Of a DNA stretch of 64,000 nt, positions 18,535-26,521 are shown piece by piece. A program made the position numbers and the translations under genes. Position 1 is the stretch's first letter. Each line of letters starts with the position of its first letter. Below the pieces are notes generated by a model. That model saw only the letters and a list, made by a program, of their open reading frames with translations. It was not told the DNA's origin and did not search any database. Source of the DNA: Kitasatospora setae KM-6054 (GTDB taxonomy: Bacteria > Actinomycetota > Actinomycetes > Streptomycetales > Streptomycetaceae); contig NC_016109.1 of assembly GCF_000269985.1 (NCBI RefSeq), positions 5,146,001 to 5,210,000 of the forward strand, read 5' to 3'.

Positions 18535-19137
18535 TCAGGACAGCTTCCACTGGCCGGCCTGCTGGGCGAAGCCGCTGTCCAGGGTGAACTGCGCCTTGTC
18601 GAGCTTGGCGTCGGCCGGGACCTCGAAGGTGACGCAGCCCAGCGCGCTGTCCCCGGGGGCGATGGCCAGCGGGACGGGGAACTCCGGGCCGGCGTCGGTC
18701 TCGGCGATGGTCGCCTCGAAGTTCTGGCCCTGCGAGTCGACCAGCTTGGCGCTGTTGTGCGGGGAGTCGGAGTAGGCGGCGGTGCCGGTGGCCTTGATCC
18801 GGAACTGGACGGTGACGTAGCGCTTCCCGGCGGCGGGCCGGGTGTACTCGTCCGCGCCCTTGGCGTTGTCGACGACCTTCACCACCGTGACGTCCGCGGT
18901 GTTGCCCTTCTCGGTGCCCTTCAGGGCGATGGTGTCCCCGGTCTTCGCCACCGCCGGGGCCTTGGCGTCGGCGGCCGGGGCGGAGCCGCCACCGCCACCG
19001 GCGGCCGGGGCGGCGGCGGTGCTCTTGGGGGAGGTGGCGACCGAGTTGTCGGTCGGGCCGCAGGCGGTGGCGGCGGCGAGCAGGGCCGCGCCGAGCAGGA
19101 CGGCGGCGGAGCGGCGGGTGCGGAGGCGGACGGACAT
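18535..19137 (-). CDS. Secreted lipoprotein with DUF4352-type domain
   Basis: A 200-residue lipoprotein. The signal peptide ends in lipobox LAAATAC, with the lipidated Cys about 26 residues in. A Ala/Pro/Gly spacer follows, then a DUF4352-like beta domain (DTIALKGTE, AAGKRYVTVQFRIKATG, CVTFEVPADAKL). These domains are extracytoplasmic and of unknown role, perhaps ligand or protein binding. ATG at 19137 is preceded by GGGGGGAACC. A longer in-frame start at 19224 is rejected because it buries the signal peptide. It shares a repeat-rich promoter region with the divergent methylase-like gene. Confidence 0.82.
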   Translation of the reverse strand: MSVRLRTRRSAAVLLGAALLAAATACGPTDNSVATSPKSTAAAPAAGGGGGSAPAADAKAPAVAKTGDTIALKGTEKGNTADVTVVKVVDNAKGADEYTRPAAGKRYVTVQFRIKATGTAAYSDSPHNSAKLVDSQGQNFEATIAETDAGPEFPVPLAIAPGDSALGCVTFEVPADAKLDKAQFTLDSGFAQQAGQWKLS

Positions 19138-19210
19138 GGCGGGTTCCCCCCAGGAGGTCTGCGGTGGGCCGGTGGTCGTTCCGGCGATGGCTCTACTGAA
19201 CCACTCTGCT

Positions 19211-19260
19211 GTGAACAGTGTCAATCACGATTCACGAAACGTCTCTGTTCACGTGTGAAC
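19211..19260. promoter_or_regulatory. Divergent operator region with GTGAAC/GTTCAC repeats
   Basis: The half-site GTGAAC occurs as GTGAACAG (19211-19218), matched by its inverted copy CTGTTCAC (19245-19252). A palindrome GTTCAC-GT-GTGAAC occupies 19247-19260. The sites lie 59-109 bases upstream of the methylase-like start and 74 or more bases upstream of the lipoprotein start. They probably bind one dimeric regulator controlling both genes. Confidence 0.55.
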
Positions 19261-19319
19261 CCTTGGCCGTTCGATCCTGACTATGCTGTGGGGCCACACC
19301 GCAGTGAAGGAGACCGCCG

Positions 19320-21386
19320 ATGCCGGACCGCCCCGAGGTGACGGCCGCCGAGATCGCCCGGCTCGCCGGGGTCGGCCGCGCCGCGGTCTCCAACTGGCGC
19401 CGCCGCCACCCCGACTTCCCGAAGCCGGCCGGCGGCACCGAGACCAGCCCGACCTTCCGCCTCGACCAGGTCGAGCAGTGGCTCCGCGACCAGGGCAAAC
19501 TCGCCGAACTCCCGCTGCTGGAACGGATCTGGCGCCAACTGGAGACCCTCCGCGACCCGGCCGGACCGGCCGCCGCCCCGCTGGTCACCGCCGGCGCCGT
19601 CCTGCTGCTGCTGCACCGCGACCCCGCCGCCCGCGCCGACCTCGACCGGGAGCCCGACACCCGGCTCGCCACCGCCCTCCCCAGGGCCCTGCGCCGCACC
19701 GCCACCGCCGCCCTCGGCCCGGACGCCCCCGCCACCCTCGACCTGCCGCTGATCGCCGGCGCCACCCACCTCGACCTGGCCCGGCTGCTCGCCGAACTCA
19801 CCGCCGACACCGGCCCCGAGGCCGCCTACGGGCACCTGCTCGCCCGGCACGCCGAGGCCAACCCCCGCCTCCAGCCGCCCATCCCGGCCGACACCGCCGC
19901 CCTGCTCGCCGCCCTCGCCGCACCCCCGGCGGACGCCGCCGTGCTCGACCCGGCCTGCGGCACCGGCGGCGTCCTGCTCGCCGCCCCCGGCACCGAACGC
20001 CTCGGCCAGGAGGGCGACCCCGCGCTGGCCGGCGTCGCCCTGCTCCGCCTCGCCCTGGCCGCCCCCGCCGACGCCCCCGGCCCGCTCCCGCTGGACGTCC
20101 GCCCCGGTGACGCGCTGCGCGCCGACGCCTTCCCCGGCCGCGCCGCCGACGCCGTGCTCTGCCGCCCGCCGTACAACGAACGCGACTGGGGCCACGACCA
20201 GTTGCAGTACGACGCGCGCTGGCCCGGCCGGCTCGTCCCGCCGCGCGGCGAGTCCGAACTCGCCTGGGTGCTGCACTGCCTGGCGCACACCCGCCCCGGC
20301 GGCACCGCCGTCCTGCTGCTCCCGCCGACCGTCGCCTCCCGCCGGGCCGGCCGCCGGGTGCGCGCCGAACTCGTCCGCTCCGGCGCCCTGCGCGCCGTCG
20401 CCGCGCTGCCGGCCGGCGCCGCCCCGCCCTACGGCGTCCCGCTGCACGTGTGGGTGCTGCGCGGGCCCGAACCCGGCGACGAGTTCCGGCACGTGCTGCT
20501 GCTGGACGCCACCGAGGACGGCGCCGACCGGGCCGCCCTGCACGACACCGTGCTGACCGCCTGGCGCGCGTTCGACGCCGCCGCCCGCACCGGCGGCCCG
20601 CTGCCCGCCGACCGGCCCGGCCGGTCCCGGGCCGTGCCCGCGCTCGACCTGCTCGACGACGAGACCGACCTCACCCCCGCCCGCCACCTGCCCGCCGCCC
20701 CCGCCGGAGCCGCCCCCGACCTGCTCACCGGCCTGCGCGCCCGGCTCGCCGCCGAACTCGCCCGGCTCGCCGACCTCGACACCGCGCTGCCCGCCGCCGC
20801 CCCCGCCGCCCCCGACCGGCCCGCCCCGCCGCAGGTCAGCATCGGCGAACTCGCCCGCTCCGGCGCCCTCCGGGTGCACTCCTCCGGCCAGGGCGCCCCG
20901 GCCCGCCCCGGCGGCCGCACCCCGCTGCTCACCGACCAGGACCTGCAGACCGGCGCCCCGCCGAGCGCCGCCACCGACGACGACGAGCCGACCGTCCGTC
21001 AGGGCGACGTCCTGGTCCCCGTGCTGGGCGGCGAGGGCGCCCGGGCCGTGCACCCCGGCAGCCCCTACCTCGGCGCCGCGCTCGGCCCCCGGCTGCACCT
21101 GCTGCGCCCCGACCCCGACCTGCTCGACCCCGACTTCCTGGCCGGCCAACTGCGCGCCACCGGCGCCGGACGGCGCGCCAGCAGCTACGCCTCCACCACC
21201 AGCCGGCTGGACATCCGCCGGGTCGAGCTGCCGCGCGTCCCGATCGAGCGGCAGCGCGCCCTCGGCGCCGCGTTCCGCCGGATCGCCGCCTACGAGGAGG
21301 CGCTCGCCGCCGCCGCCGCCGAGGCCCGGACCCTGACCAGGGCACTCACCGACACCCTCGCCTCCGGCGCGGGCGAACCCGCCTGA
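19320..21386 (+). CDS. N6-adenine DNA methylase-like protein with HTH N-terminus
   Basis: A 688-residue protein. The N-terminus has a MerR/excisionase-like HTH (TAAEIARLAGVGRAAVSNWRRR). A SAM-binding motif I VLDPACGTGGVLL lies near residue 220, and motif IV reads CRPPYNERDWG near 282. The C-terminal third resembles an S-subunit-like target recognition region (QGDVLVPVLGG, SYASTTSRLDIRRVELP). That would be an HsdM-S-like fusion without a restriction partner. Consensus motif IV is (D/N/S)PP(Y/F); here Arg precedes PPY, so catalytic activity is doubtful. It may act as a DNA-binding regulator. ATG at 19320 follows GAAGGAGACC. Confidence 0.75.
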   Translation: MPDRPEVTAAEIARLAGVGRAAVSNWRRRHPDFPKPAGGTETSPTFRLDQVEQWLRDQGKLAELPLLERIWRQLETLRDPAGPAAAPLVTAGAVLLLLHRDPAARADLDREPDTRLATALPRALRRTATAALGPDAPATLDLPLIAGATHLDLARLLAELTADTGPEAAYGHLLARHAEANPRLQPPIPADTAALLAALAAPPADAAVLDPACGTGGVLLAAPGTERLGQEGDPALAGVALLRLALAAPADAPGPLPLDVRPGDALRADAFPGRAADAVLCRPPYNERDWGHDQLQYDARWPGRLVPPRGESELAWVLHCLAHTRPGGTAVLLLPPTVASRRAGRRVRAELVRSGALRAVAALPAGAAPPYGVPLHVWVLRGPEPGDEFRHVLLLDATEDGADRAALHDTVLTAWRAFDAAARTGGPLPADRPGRSRAVPALDLLDDETDLTPARHLPAAPAGAAPDLLTGLRARLAAELARLADLDTALPAAAPAAPDRPAPPQVSIGELARSGALRVHSSGQGAPARPGGRTPLLTDQDLQTGAPPSAATDDDEPTVRQGDVLVPVLGGEGARAVHPGSPYLGAALGPRLHLLRPDPDLLDPDFLAGQLRATGAGRRASSYASTTSRLDIRRVELPRVPIERQRALGAAFRRIAAYEEALAAAAAEARTLTRALTDTLASGAGEPA

Positions 21387-21536
21387 CCGGCCGTCGGACA
21401 CCCGGCCGGCCGGTCGCGCGGGCCGGGTGACGGGCCGGGAGACGGGGCGGGTGACGGGTCGGAAACGGACTCCCGGTCGGTCGGTTCGTGGCGGTAGCGT
21501 GTGCGCAGCACGTCCCGCCGTCGCCGAGGAGCCCGC

Positions 21537-22082
21537 ATGCCCGCCCGCGTCGTTCCGTACCGGAAGGGGCTGACGGTGCTGCTCGCCCTCGTCCCGGTGC
21601 TGAGCCTCGGCCTGCTCGGCATGGTCCCGTCGGCCGTGCTGGCCGTCGACCGGCGGCGCCCGGCCGACCTGGCGGGCGCCGCGGTGATCGGCCTGATGCA
21701 GGTCGGGATGTTCGTCGCCGCCGCGTTCACGCCCAAGGGCGAGCCGATCGGCAACCTGACCACCGGGCTGCTGGTGCTGCCGCTCCTCCTCGGCACGCCC
21801 GTGCACTTCCTGCTGATGAACCGGCGCGACCAGTGGCCCGCCGCGAGGGCCGCCGCGAAGGCTGCCGCCCACCTGTCGCCGTACCCGCACCCGCACCCGC
21901 ACTCGTACCCCGGCTACCCGCCCGCCGCGCCGACCCTCCCCGCGCCGGCCTTCCCCGCCCAGCCCGCGGCCGCCGTCCAGCCCGCGCCCGCCCAGCCCGC
22001 GCCCGCCGCGCCGACCGGGGCCGCCGAGCTGCGCGAGCTCGGCGAACTGCTGCGCCGGCAGGCCGGGGACGGGCAGCCGTGA
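21537..22082 (+). CDS. Small membrane protein upstream of the Ser/Thr kinase
   Basis: A 181-residue protein. Three to four hydrophobic helices (GLTVLLALVPVLSLGLLGMV, GAAVIGLMQVGMFVAA, LLVLPLLLGTPVHFLLM) are followed by a His/Pro-rich cytosolic tail (PHPHPHSYPGYPP) and a final helix RELGELLRRQAGD. It is not recognised as a named family. The stop overlaps the GTG of the kinase (GTGA), so the two are translationally coupled. It may anchor or regulate the soluble kinase. Confidence 0.7.
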   Translation: MPARVVPYRKGLTVLLALVPVLSLGLLGMVPSAVLAVDRRRPADLAGAAVIGLMQVGMFVAAAFTPKGEPIGNLTTGLLVLPLLLGTPVHFLLMNRRDQWPAARAAAKAAAHLSPYPHPHPHSYPGYPPAAPTLPAPAFPAQPAAAVQPAPAQPAPAAPTGAAELRELGELLRRQAGDGQP

Positions 22083-23677
22083 GCCGGGTCGTCGGCGGGC
22101 GCTACCTGCTCGACGAGAAGATCGGGCAGGGCGGGATGGGCCAGGTCTGGTCCGCCCGCGACCAGCGGCTGGAGCGCGCGGTCGCCGTCAAACTGCTGCG
22201 CACCGACACCCTGCCGCAGCCCGCCGGGCGCGGCGACAGCCAGGCCGACCTGCTGCGGCAGCGCTTCCTGCGCGAGTGCCGGATCGGCGCCGGGCTCGAC
22301 CACCCCGGCCTGGTCACCGTCTACGACGCGGGCACCGACGGCGAGGAGCTGTACCTGGTGATGCAGCGCGTCCCCGGGCTCAGCCTGGCCGACCTGGTCG
22401 CCGAGGAGGGCCCGCTCCCGGTCGGGCAGGCCGTCGCCGTCGCCGGGCAGCTGTGCGCCGCGCTCGCCGCCGTGCACGGCGCGCGGGTCGTCCACCGCGA
22501 CCTCAAGCCCAGCAACGTGATGATCCGGCCGGACGGCCGGGCGGTCCTGCTCGACCTCGGCATCGCCACCGCGCTCGACCCCGGCGCCACCCGGCTCACC
22601 CTCACCGGCAGCCCGATCGGCAGCCCCGCCTACATGGCCCCCGAGCAGGCGATGGCCGCCCTCGCCGACCGCCGCAGCGACCTGTACGCGCTCGGCTGCA
22701 TGCTGCACGAGATGCTGGCCGGCGCCCCGCCGTTCCCCGCCCCCACCGCGCTCGCCGTGCTGCGCCGCCAGGTCGACGACCCGCCCGTCCCGCTGCGCCG
22801 GCTGCGCGCCGAGGTGCCCGCCGCGCTGGAGGCGCTCGTCCTGCGGCTGCTCGCCAAGCGCCCCGAGGAGCGGCCCGCCGACGCCGCCGAGGTGCACGCC
22901 GTGCTGCTGCCGATGCTGCCCGCCCCCACCGACCGGGTCCGCACCCGGCTGCCCGCCGTCCCCGACCCCGGCGACCCCTACCGCTACCCGCACCACCCGC
23001 AGCCCGCCCCGGTGCTCGCCGCACCCCCGCCGCCGCCCGCCCCGCCGCTCCCGGCGGCACCCCCGCCGCTCGCCCCGCCCGCCGCCCCGCCGCTCGCCTC
23101 GCCCGCCGCCGCGCCCGGGACGGAGACCCTCGGGGCGGCCTGCGCCCGGCTCTCCGACCTGGTCGACGCCGGGCGGCACACCGAGGTGCTCGACCTGTCC
23201 GCCCGGCTGCTGCCCCGGGCCGCCGCCGAACAGGGCGAGGACGCGCCGCTGGTCCGCACCGTCCGGGCGATCCGGGCCCGCACCCTGCTGGCCGGGCGGC
23301 GCTGGGCCGAGGCGCTGCCCGAACTGCGGCGGCTCACCGCCACCGCCGACCCCCGCGACCCGGCGCTGCCCGACCACCGCCGGCACACCGCCCGCTGCCT
23401 GGAACACCTCGGCCGGCCCGCCGAGGCGCTCGCCGAGTACCAGGCCCTCCTCGCCGCCCTCCCGGCCGACTCCCCGCACCGCACCGAGGCCCGCGAACGG
23501 GCCGGCCTGCTGCTCGCGGCCCTCGGCCACACCGAGACCGGCTGGCAGCACCTGCTCGAACTCCTGCTGGAGACCGAGCGCCGCCAGGGCCCGCACCACC
23601 CCGACGTCCGCCGCCTGCGCACCCACCTCGAACAGCTCGGCCGGCACCGCACCACCACCAACCCGTACGCCACCTGA
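22079..23677 (+). CDS. Serine/threonine protein kinase with C-terminal TPR region
   Basis: A 532-residue Hanks-type kinase. The Gly-rich loop is IGQGGMGQVWSA, with catalytic Lys38 in VAVKLL. The catalytic loop is VVHRDLKPSNVM (residues 137-148), DLG replaces DFG, and MAPEQ is the activation-segment end. After a Pro/Ala linker the C-terminal 200 residues form TPR-like helices (tetratricopeptide-style Ala/Leu pattern). No transmembrane segment is seen, unlike PknB, so it is cytosolic and may pair with the upstream membrane protein. Confidence 0.88.
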   Translation: MSRVVGGRYLLDEKIGQGGMGQVWSARDQRLERAVAVKLLRTDTLPQPAGRGDSQADLLRQRFLRECRIGAGLDHPGLVTVYDAGTDGEELYLVMQRVPGLSLADLVAEEGPLPVGQAVAVAGQLCAALAAVHGARVVHRDLKPSNVMIRPDGRAVLLDLGIATALDPGATRLTLTGSPIGSPAYMAPEQAMAALADRRSDLYALGCMLHEMLAGAPPFPAPTALAVLRRQVDDPPVPLRRLRAEVPAALEALVLRLLAKRPEERPADAAEVHAVLLPMLPAPTDRVRTRLPAVPDPGDPYRYPHHPQPAPVLAAPPPPPAPPLPAAPPPLAPPAAPPLASPAAAPGTETLGAACARLSDLVDAGRHTEVLDLSARLLPRAAAEQGEDAPLVRTVRAIRARTLLAGRRWAEALPELRRLTATADPRDPALPDHRRHTARCLEHLGRPAEALAEYQALLAALPADSPHRTEARERAGLLLAALGHTETGWQHLLELLLETERRQGPHHPDVRRLRTHLEQLGRHRTTTNPYAT

Positions 23678-23686
23678 CGGCCCGGC

Positions 23687-25462
23687 TCAGCCGCCCGGCG
23701 TCCAGCTCGCGCCGCCCACCACGGTCTCCAGCACCGGGACGTCCTTGATCTCCTCGGCGGGCACCCGCAGCGGGTCCGCGCCGAGCACCACCAGGTCGGC
23801 GTACTTGCCGGGCTCCAGGGTGCCCTTGACGTCCTCCTCGAAGTGCTGCCAGGCCGCCTCCGAGGTCACCCCGCGCAGCGCCTCCAGCCGGGTGGCCCGC
23901 TGCTCCGGGCCGAGCACCTGCCCGCTGCGGGTCAGCCGGTTGACCGCCGACCAGACCGCGTCCAGCGGCCGCTGCGGCACCACCGGGGTGTCCAGGTGCA
24001 GGCTGTAGCGCACGCCCCGCCGGTGCGCCGAGCGCAGCGGGCTGATCCGGCGGGCGCGCTCGGGCCCGAGGAAGATGTCCCGGTGCTGGTCGCCCCAGTA
24101 GTAGGTGTGCGAGACGAAGAAGGACGCGGTCACGCCGAGGCGGCGCATCCGCCGCAGCTGGTCCTCGGTCGCGGTCTGCGCGTGCTCCACCCGCAGCCGG
24201 TGGTCGCGCGGCCCGTGCGCGGCGATCGCCGCCTCGTACGCGTCGAGCAGGTCGTCGATCGCGGCGTCCCCGTTGGCGTGCAGGCGCGCGGTGCGGCCCT
24301 CGGCGTAGACCGCCGCGACCCGGCGCAGCAGCACGTCCCGGCCGTAGTTGGTGTAGCCCCGGTAGTCGGTCGGCAGGCCCTCCGGGACGGTGTGGTACGG
24401 CTCGCGCAGGTAGCCGGTCCAGCCCTGGATCGACCCGTCGTAGACCACCTCGCCGTAGCCCGACACCTTCACCCACTCGTCGCCCTCGCCCTCCGCGAGC
24501 GGCAGCCCGCCCGGGGCCAGCGGGTCGCCGCCCAGCATCAGCAGGGCGCGCTGGCGCACCAGCCCGGCCCGCTGCCAGGCCCGCAGCGCCCCGTAGGTCG
24601 CCGCGTCCCCGCCCGCCACCACCGTGCTGGTGACGCCGCCGGCCGCGTACAGCTCGCTGGTGCGGGCCGCGCCGGCGCTCAACTGCTGGGCACTCCAGGC
24701 CGGTTGGACCCGGGTCAGCAGGCCCTGCGCGGTCTCCTGGAGCAGCCCGGTGGGGTTCCCGGCGGCGTCCCGGACGATCACCCCGCCGGCCGGGTCGGGG
24801 GTGTCCCGGGTGATCCCGGCCCGGGCCAGCGCGGCCGAATTCGCCACGCCCATGTGGCCGTTGGTGTGCTGCGCCCAGATCGGCCGGTCGGCGTCGGCCC
24901 GGTCCAGGTCCGCGGCGGTCGGGTGGCGCCGCTCGCGCAGCAGCGTCTGGTCGTAGCCCCAGCCGAACACCCAGCCGCCCGGCGCCGTCCCGGCCGCCTT
25001 GGCCCGCAGCGCGGCGGCCAGCGAGGCCAGGTCGGTCACCCCGCCGACCGGCGGGCTCGACAGGTCCGCCCAGTACAGGTCGATCAGGCCCGGCGCGGGC
25101 AGGTGGCTGTGCGCGTCGAAGAAGCCGGGCAGCACCGTCCGGCCGCGCAGGTCGACCAGCTCGGTGCCGCGGTCGGCGTACCGCAGCACCTCCCGGTCGC
25201 CGCCCACCGCCAGGATCCGCCCGTCCTTCACCGCGACCGCCGACACCACCCGGTCCCGCCCGTCCAGCGTGACCACGTTCCCGTTGTGCCAGACCCGGTC
25301 CGCCACCCCGCGCGGCCGCCCCGCCGACACCGGCCGCCCGCCCGCCTCGCCCGCCGCGGCCACCCCGGGCACCAGCGCCAGCGCGGCGCCGCCGAGCAGC
25401 GCGGCGGCCACGCTCCGCCGCGAAGGGCCGCCATCCGAATCGGACGGGCAGAACACGCACAC
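23687..25462 (-). CDS. Secreted YtcJ-like metal-dependent amidohydrolase
   Basis: A 591-residue amidohydrolase. A Tat-like signal (SRRSVAAALLGGAALAL) is followed by the mature enzyme. FFDAHSHLPAPG provides the HxH metal motif, and later RLHANGDAAI and RVEHAQTAT supply further ligands typical of the YtcJ/LAF3 group. The likely substrates are N-acyl or amide compounds outside the membrane, but specificity is unknown. GTG at 25462 is fixed by AGGAGG five bases upstream. It is convergent with the kinase gene (9-base gap). Confidence 0.84.
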   Translation of the reverse strand: MCVFCPSDSDGGPSRRSVAAALLGGAALALVPGVAAAGEAGGRPVSAGRPRGVADRVWHNGNVVTLDGRDRVVSAVAVKDGRILAVGGDREVLRYADRGTELVDLRGRTVLPGFFDAHSHLPAPGLIDLYWADLSSPPVGGVTDLASLAAALRAKAAGTAPGGWVFGWGYDQTLLRERRHPTAADLDRADADRPIWAQHTNGHMGVANSAALARAGITRDTPDPAGGVIVRDAAGNPTGLLQETAQGLLTRVQPAWSAQQLSAGAARTSELYAAGGVTSTVVAGGDAATYGALRAWQRAGLVRQRALLMLGGDPLAPGGLPLAEGEGDEWVKVSGYGEVVYDGSIQGWTGYLREPYHTVPEGLPTDYRGYTNYGRDVLLRRVAAVYAEGRTARLHANGDAAIDDLLDAYEAAIAAHGPRDHRLRVEHAQTATEDQLRRMRRLGVTASFFVSHTYYWGDQHRDIFLGPERARRISPLRSAHRRGVRYSLHLDTPVVPQRPLDAVWSAVNRLTRSGQVLGPEQRATRLEALRGVTSEAAWQHFEEDVKGTLEPGKYADLVVLGADPLRVPAEEIKDVPVLETVVGGASWTPGG

Positions 25463-25741
25463 GACAACCTCCTACGGGCGACCGGACCGGACGACGGACG
25501 AGGACGCTGTCACCCCCGCGCGCGGCCGATCAAGCACCGGTGGCGGATGTTCACCGGGGGACGCCCGGCGCCACGCGCCGCCACACCGCGGCAACACCCC
25601 GTTCCCGCGACGGCCGGATCCGACGCGCGGGGGCGCGGCGCGCGCGGGGTCTGGCACCCGGGGGCGGCGGTCAATAGTGTTCGTCCCAGCCACTCGCGCC
25701 GAGCACCACCGGACCGCGCTCCATCCCCCCAGGAGGCCCCA

Positions 25742-26365
25742 GTGATCCGCACCAGCTCCGTCCGCCGACCGCTCGCCGTCCTCGGCGTCGCGGTCGCCGC
25801 CGCCGCGCTCTCCGCCTGCGGCACCGCGCCGGCGCGGCAGGGGGCGGCCGCCGTGGTCGGCACGGACCGGATCAGCATCGCCCAGGTCGAGGCCCGGGTC
25901 GCGGCGGTGCGGGACGGCGCGGCGGCGAGCGGCGCCGCGACCGAGGAGCAGCCCGGCCTGGCCCGGCACGCGGTCTCCGACCTGATCCTCGGCAAGCTGA
26001 TCGCCCAGGCCCTGGCGGACCGTCAACTCGGCGTCAGCCAGGCCGAGGTGGACCGCGCCCGGACCGCCGACGCGAAGACCCTCGGCGGCGAGGCCAAGCT
26101 CACCGAACTGCTGCGCGCCAAGCAGGGCGTCCCGGCCGGCGACGTGGACGGCTTCTACCGCCAGCAGATCGGCCTGGTGAAGCTGGCCGGCGGCCAGGAC
26201 CCGAACGGCGACGCGGGCGACGCCGCGATCCGCAAGGCGCTGGTGGACGCGGGCACCGCGCTGCACGTCGAGGTCAACCCGCGCTACGGCAGCTGGGACA
26301 CCGCCCGGATCGGCCTCACCGACAGCACCGAGGACTGGCTGCCGAAGACCGTCCGGACGCTCTGA
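25742..26365 (+). CDS. SurA N-terminal-domain lipoprotein
   Basis: A 207-residue lipoprotein. The signal peptide ends in ALSAC, and the mature part begins AAAVVGTDRISIAQVEARV, the SurA/PpiC-type N-terminal chaperone helix pattern. No PPIase (rotamase) domain follows. It probably acts as an extracytoplasmic folding helper. GTG at 25742 has AGGAGG seven bases upstream. It lies upstream of mazG on the same strand, a neighbourhood I associate with Streptomyces chromosomes. Confidence 0.82.
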   Translation: MIRTSSVRRPLAVLGVAVAAAALSACGTAPARQGAAAVVGTDRISIAQVEARVAAVRDGAAASGAATEEQPGLARHAVSDLILGKLIAQALADRQLGVSQAEVDRARTADAKTLGGEAKLTELLRAKQGVPAGDVDGFYRQQIGLVKLAGGQDPNGDAGDAAIRKALVDAGTALHVEVNPRYGSWDTARIGLTDSTEDWLPKTVRTL

Positions 26366-26521
26366 CGCCAACCCCGACCGGCCGCAGGCACCGCGGGCGT
26401 GCCCCGGCAGGTTCCTGCGCCGGACGAGTGATCGTTTCTGCGTGTCCGCCCGGATCCCGACCCGGAGCCGGTGACGCTGGGGTTCCCTGCCCAGTTCGTC
26501 GTACCGGTTGCGAGGTCACTC

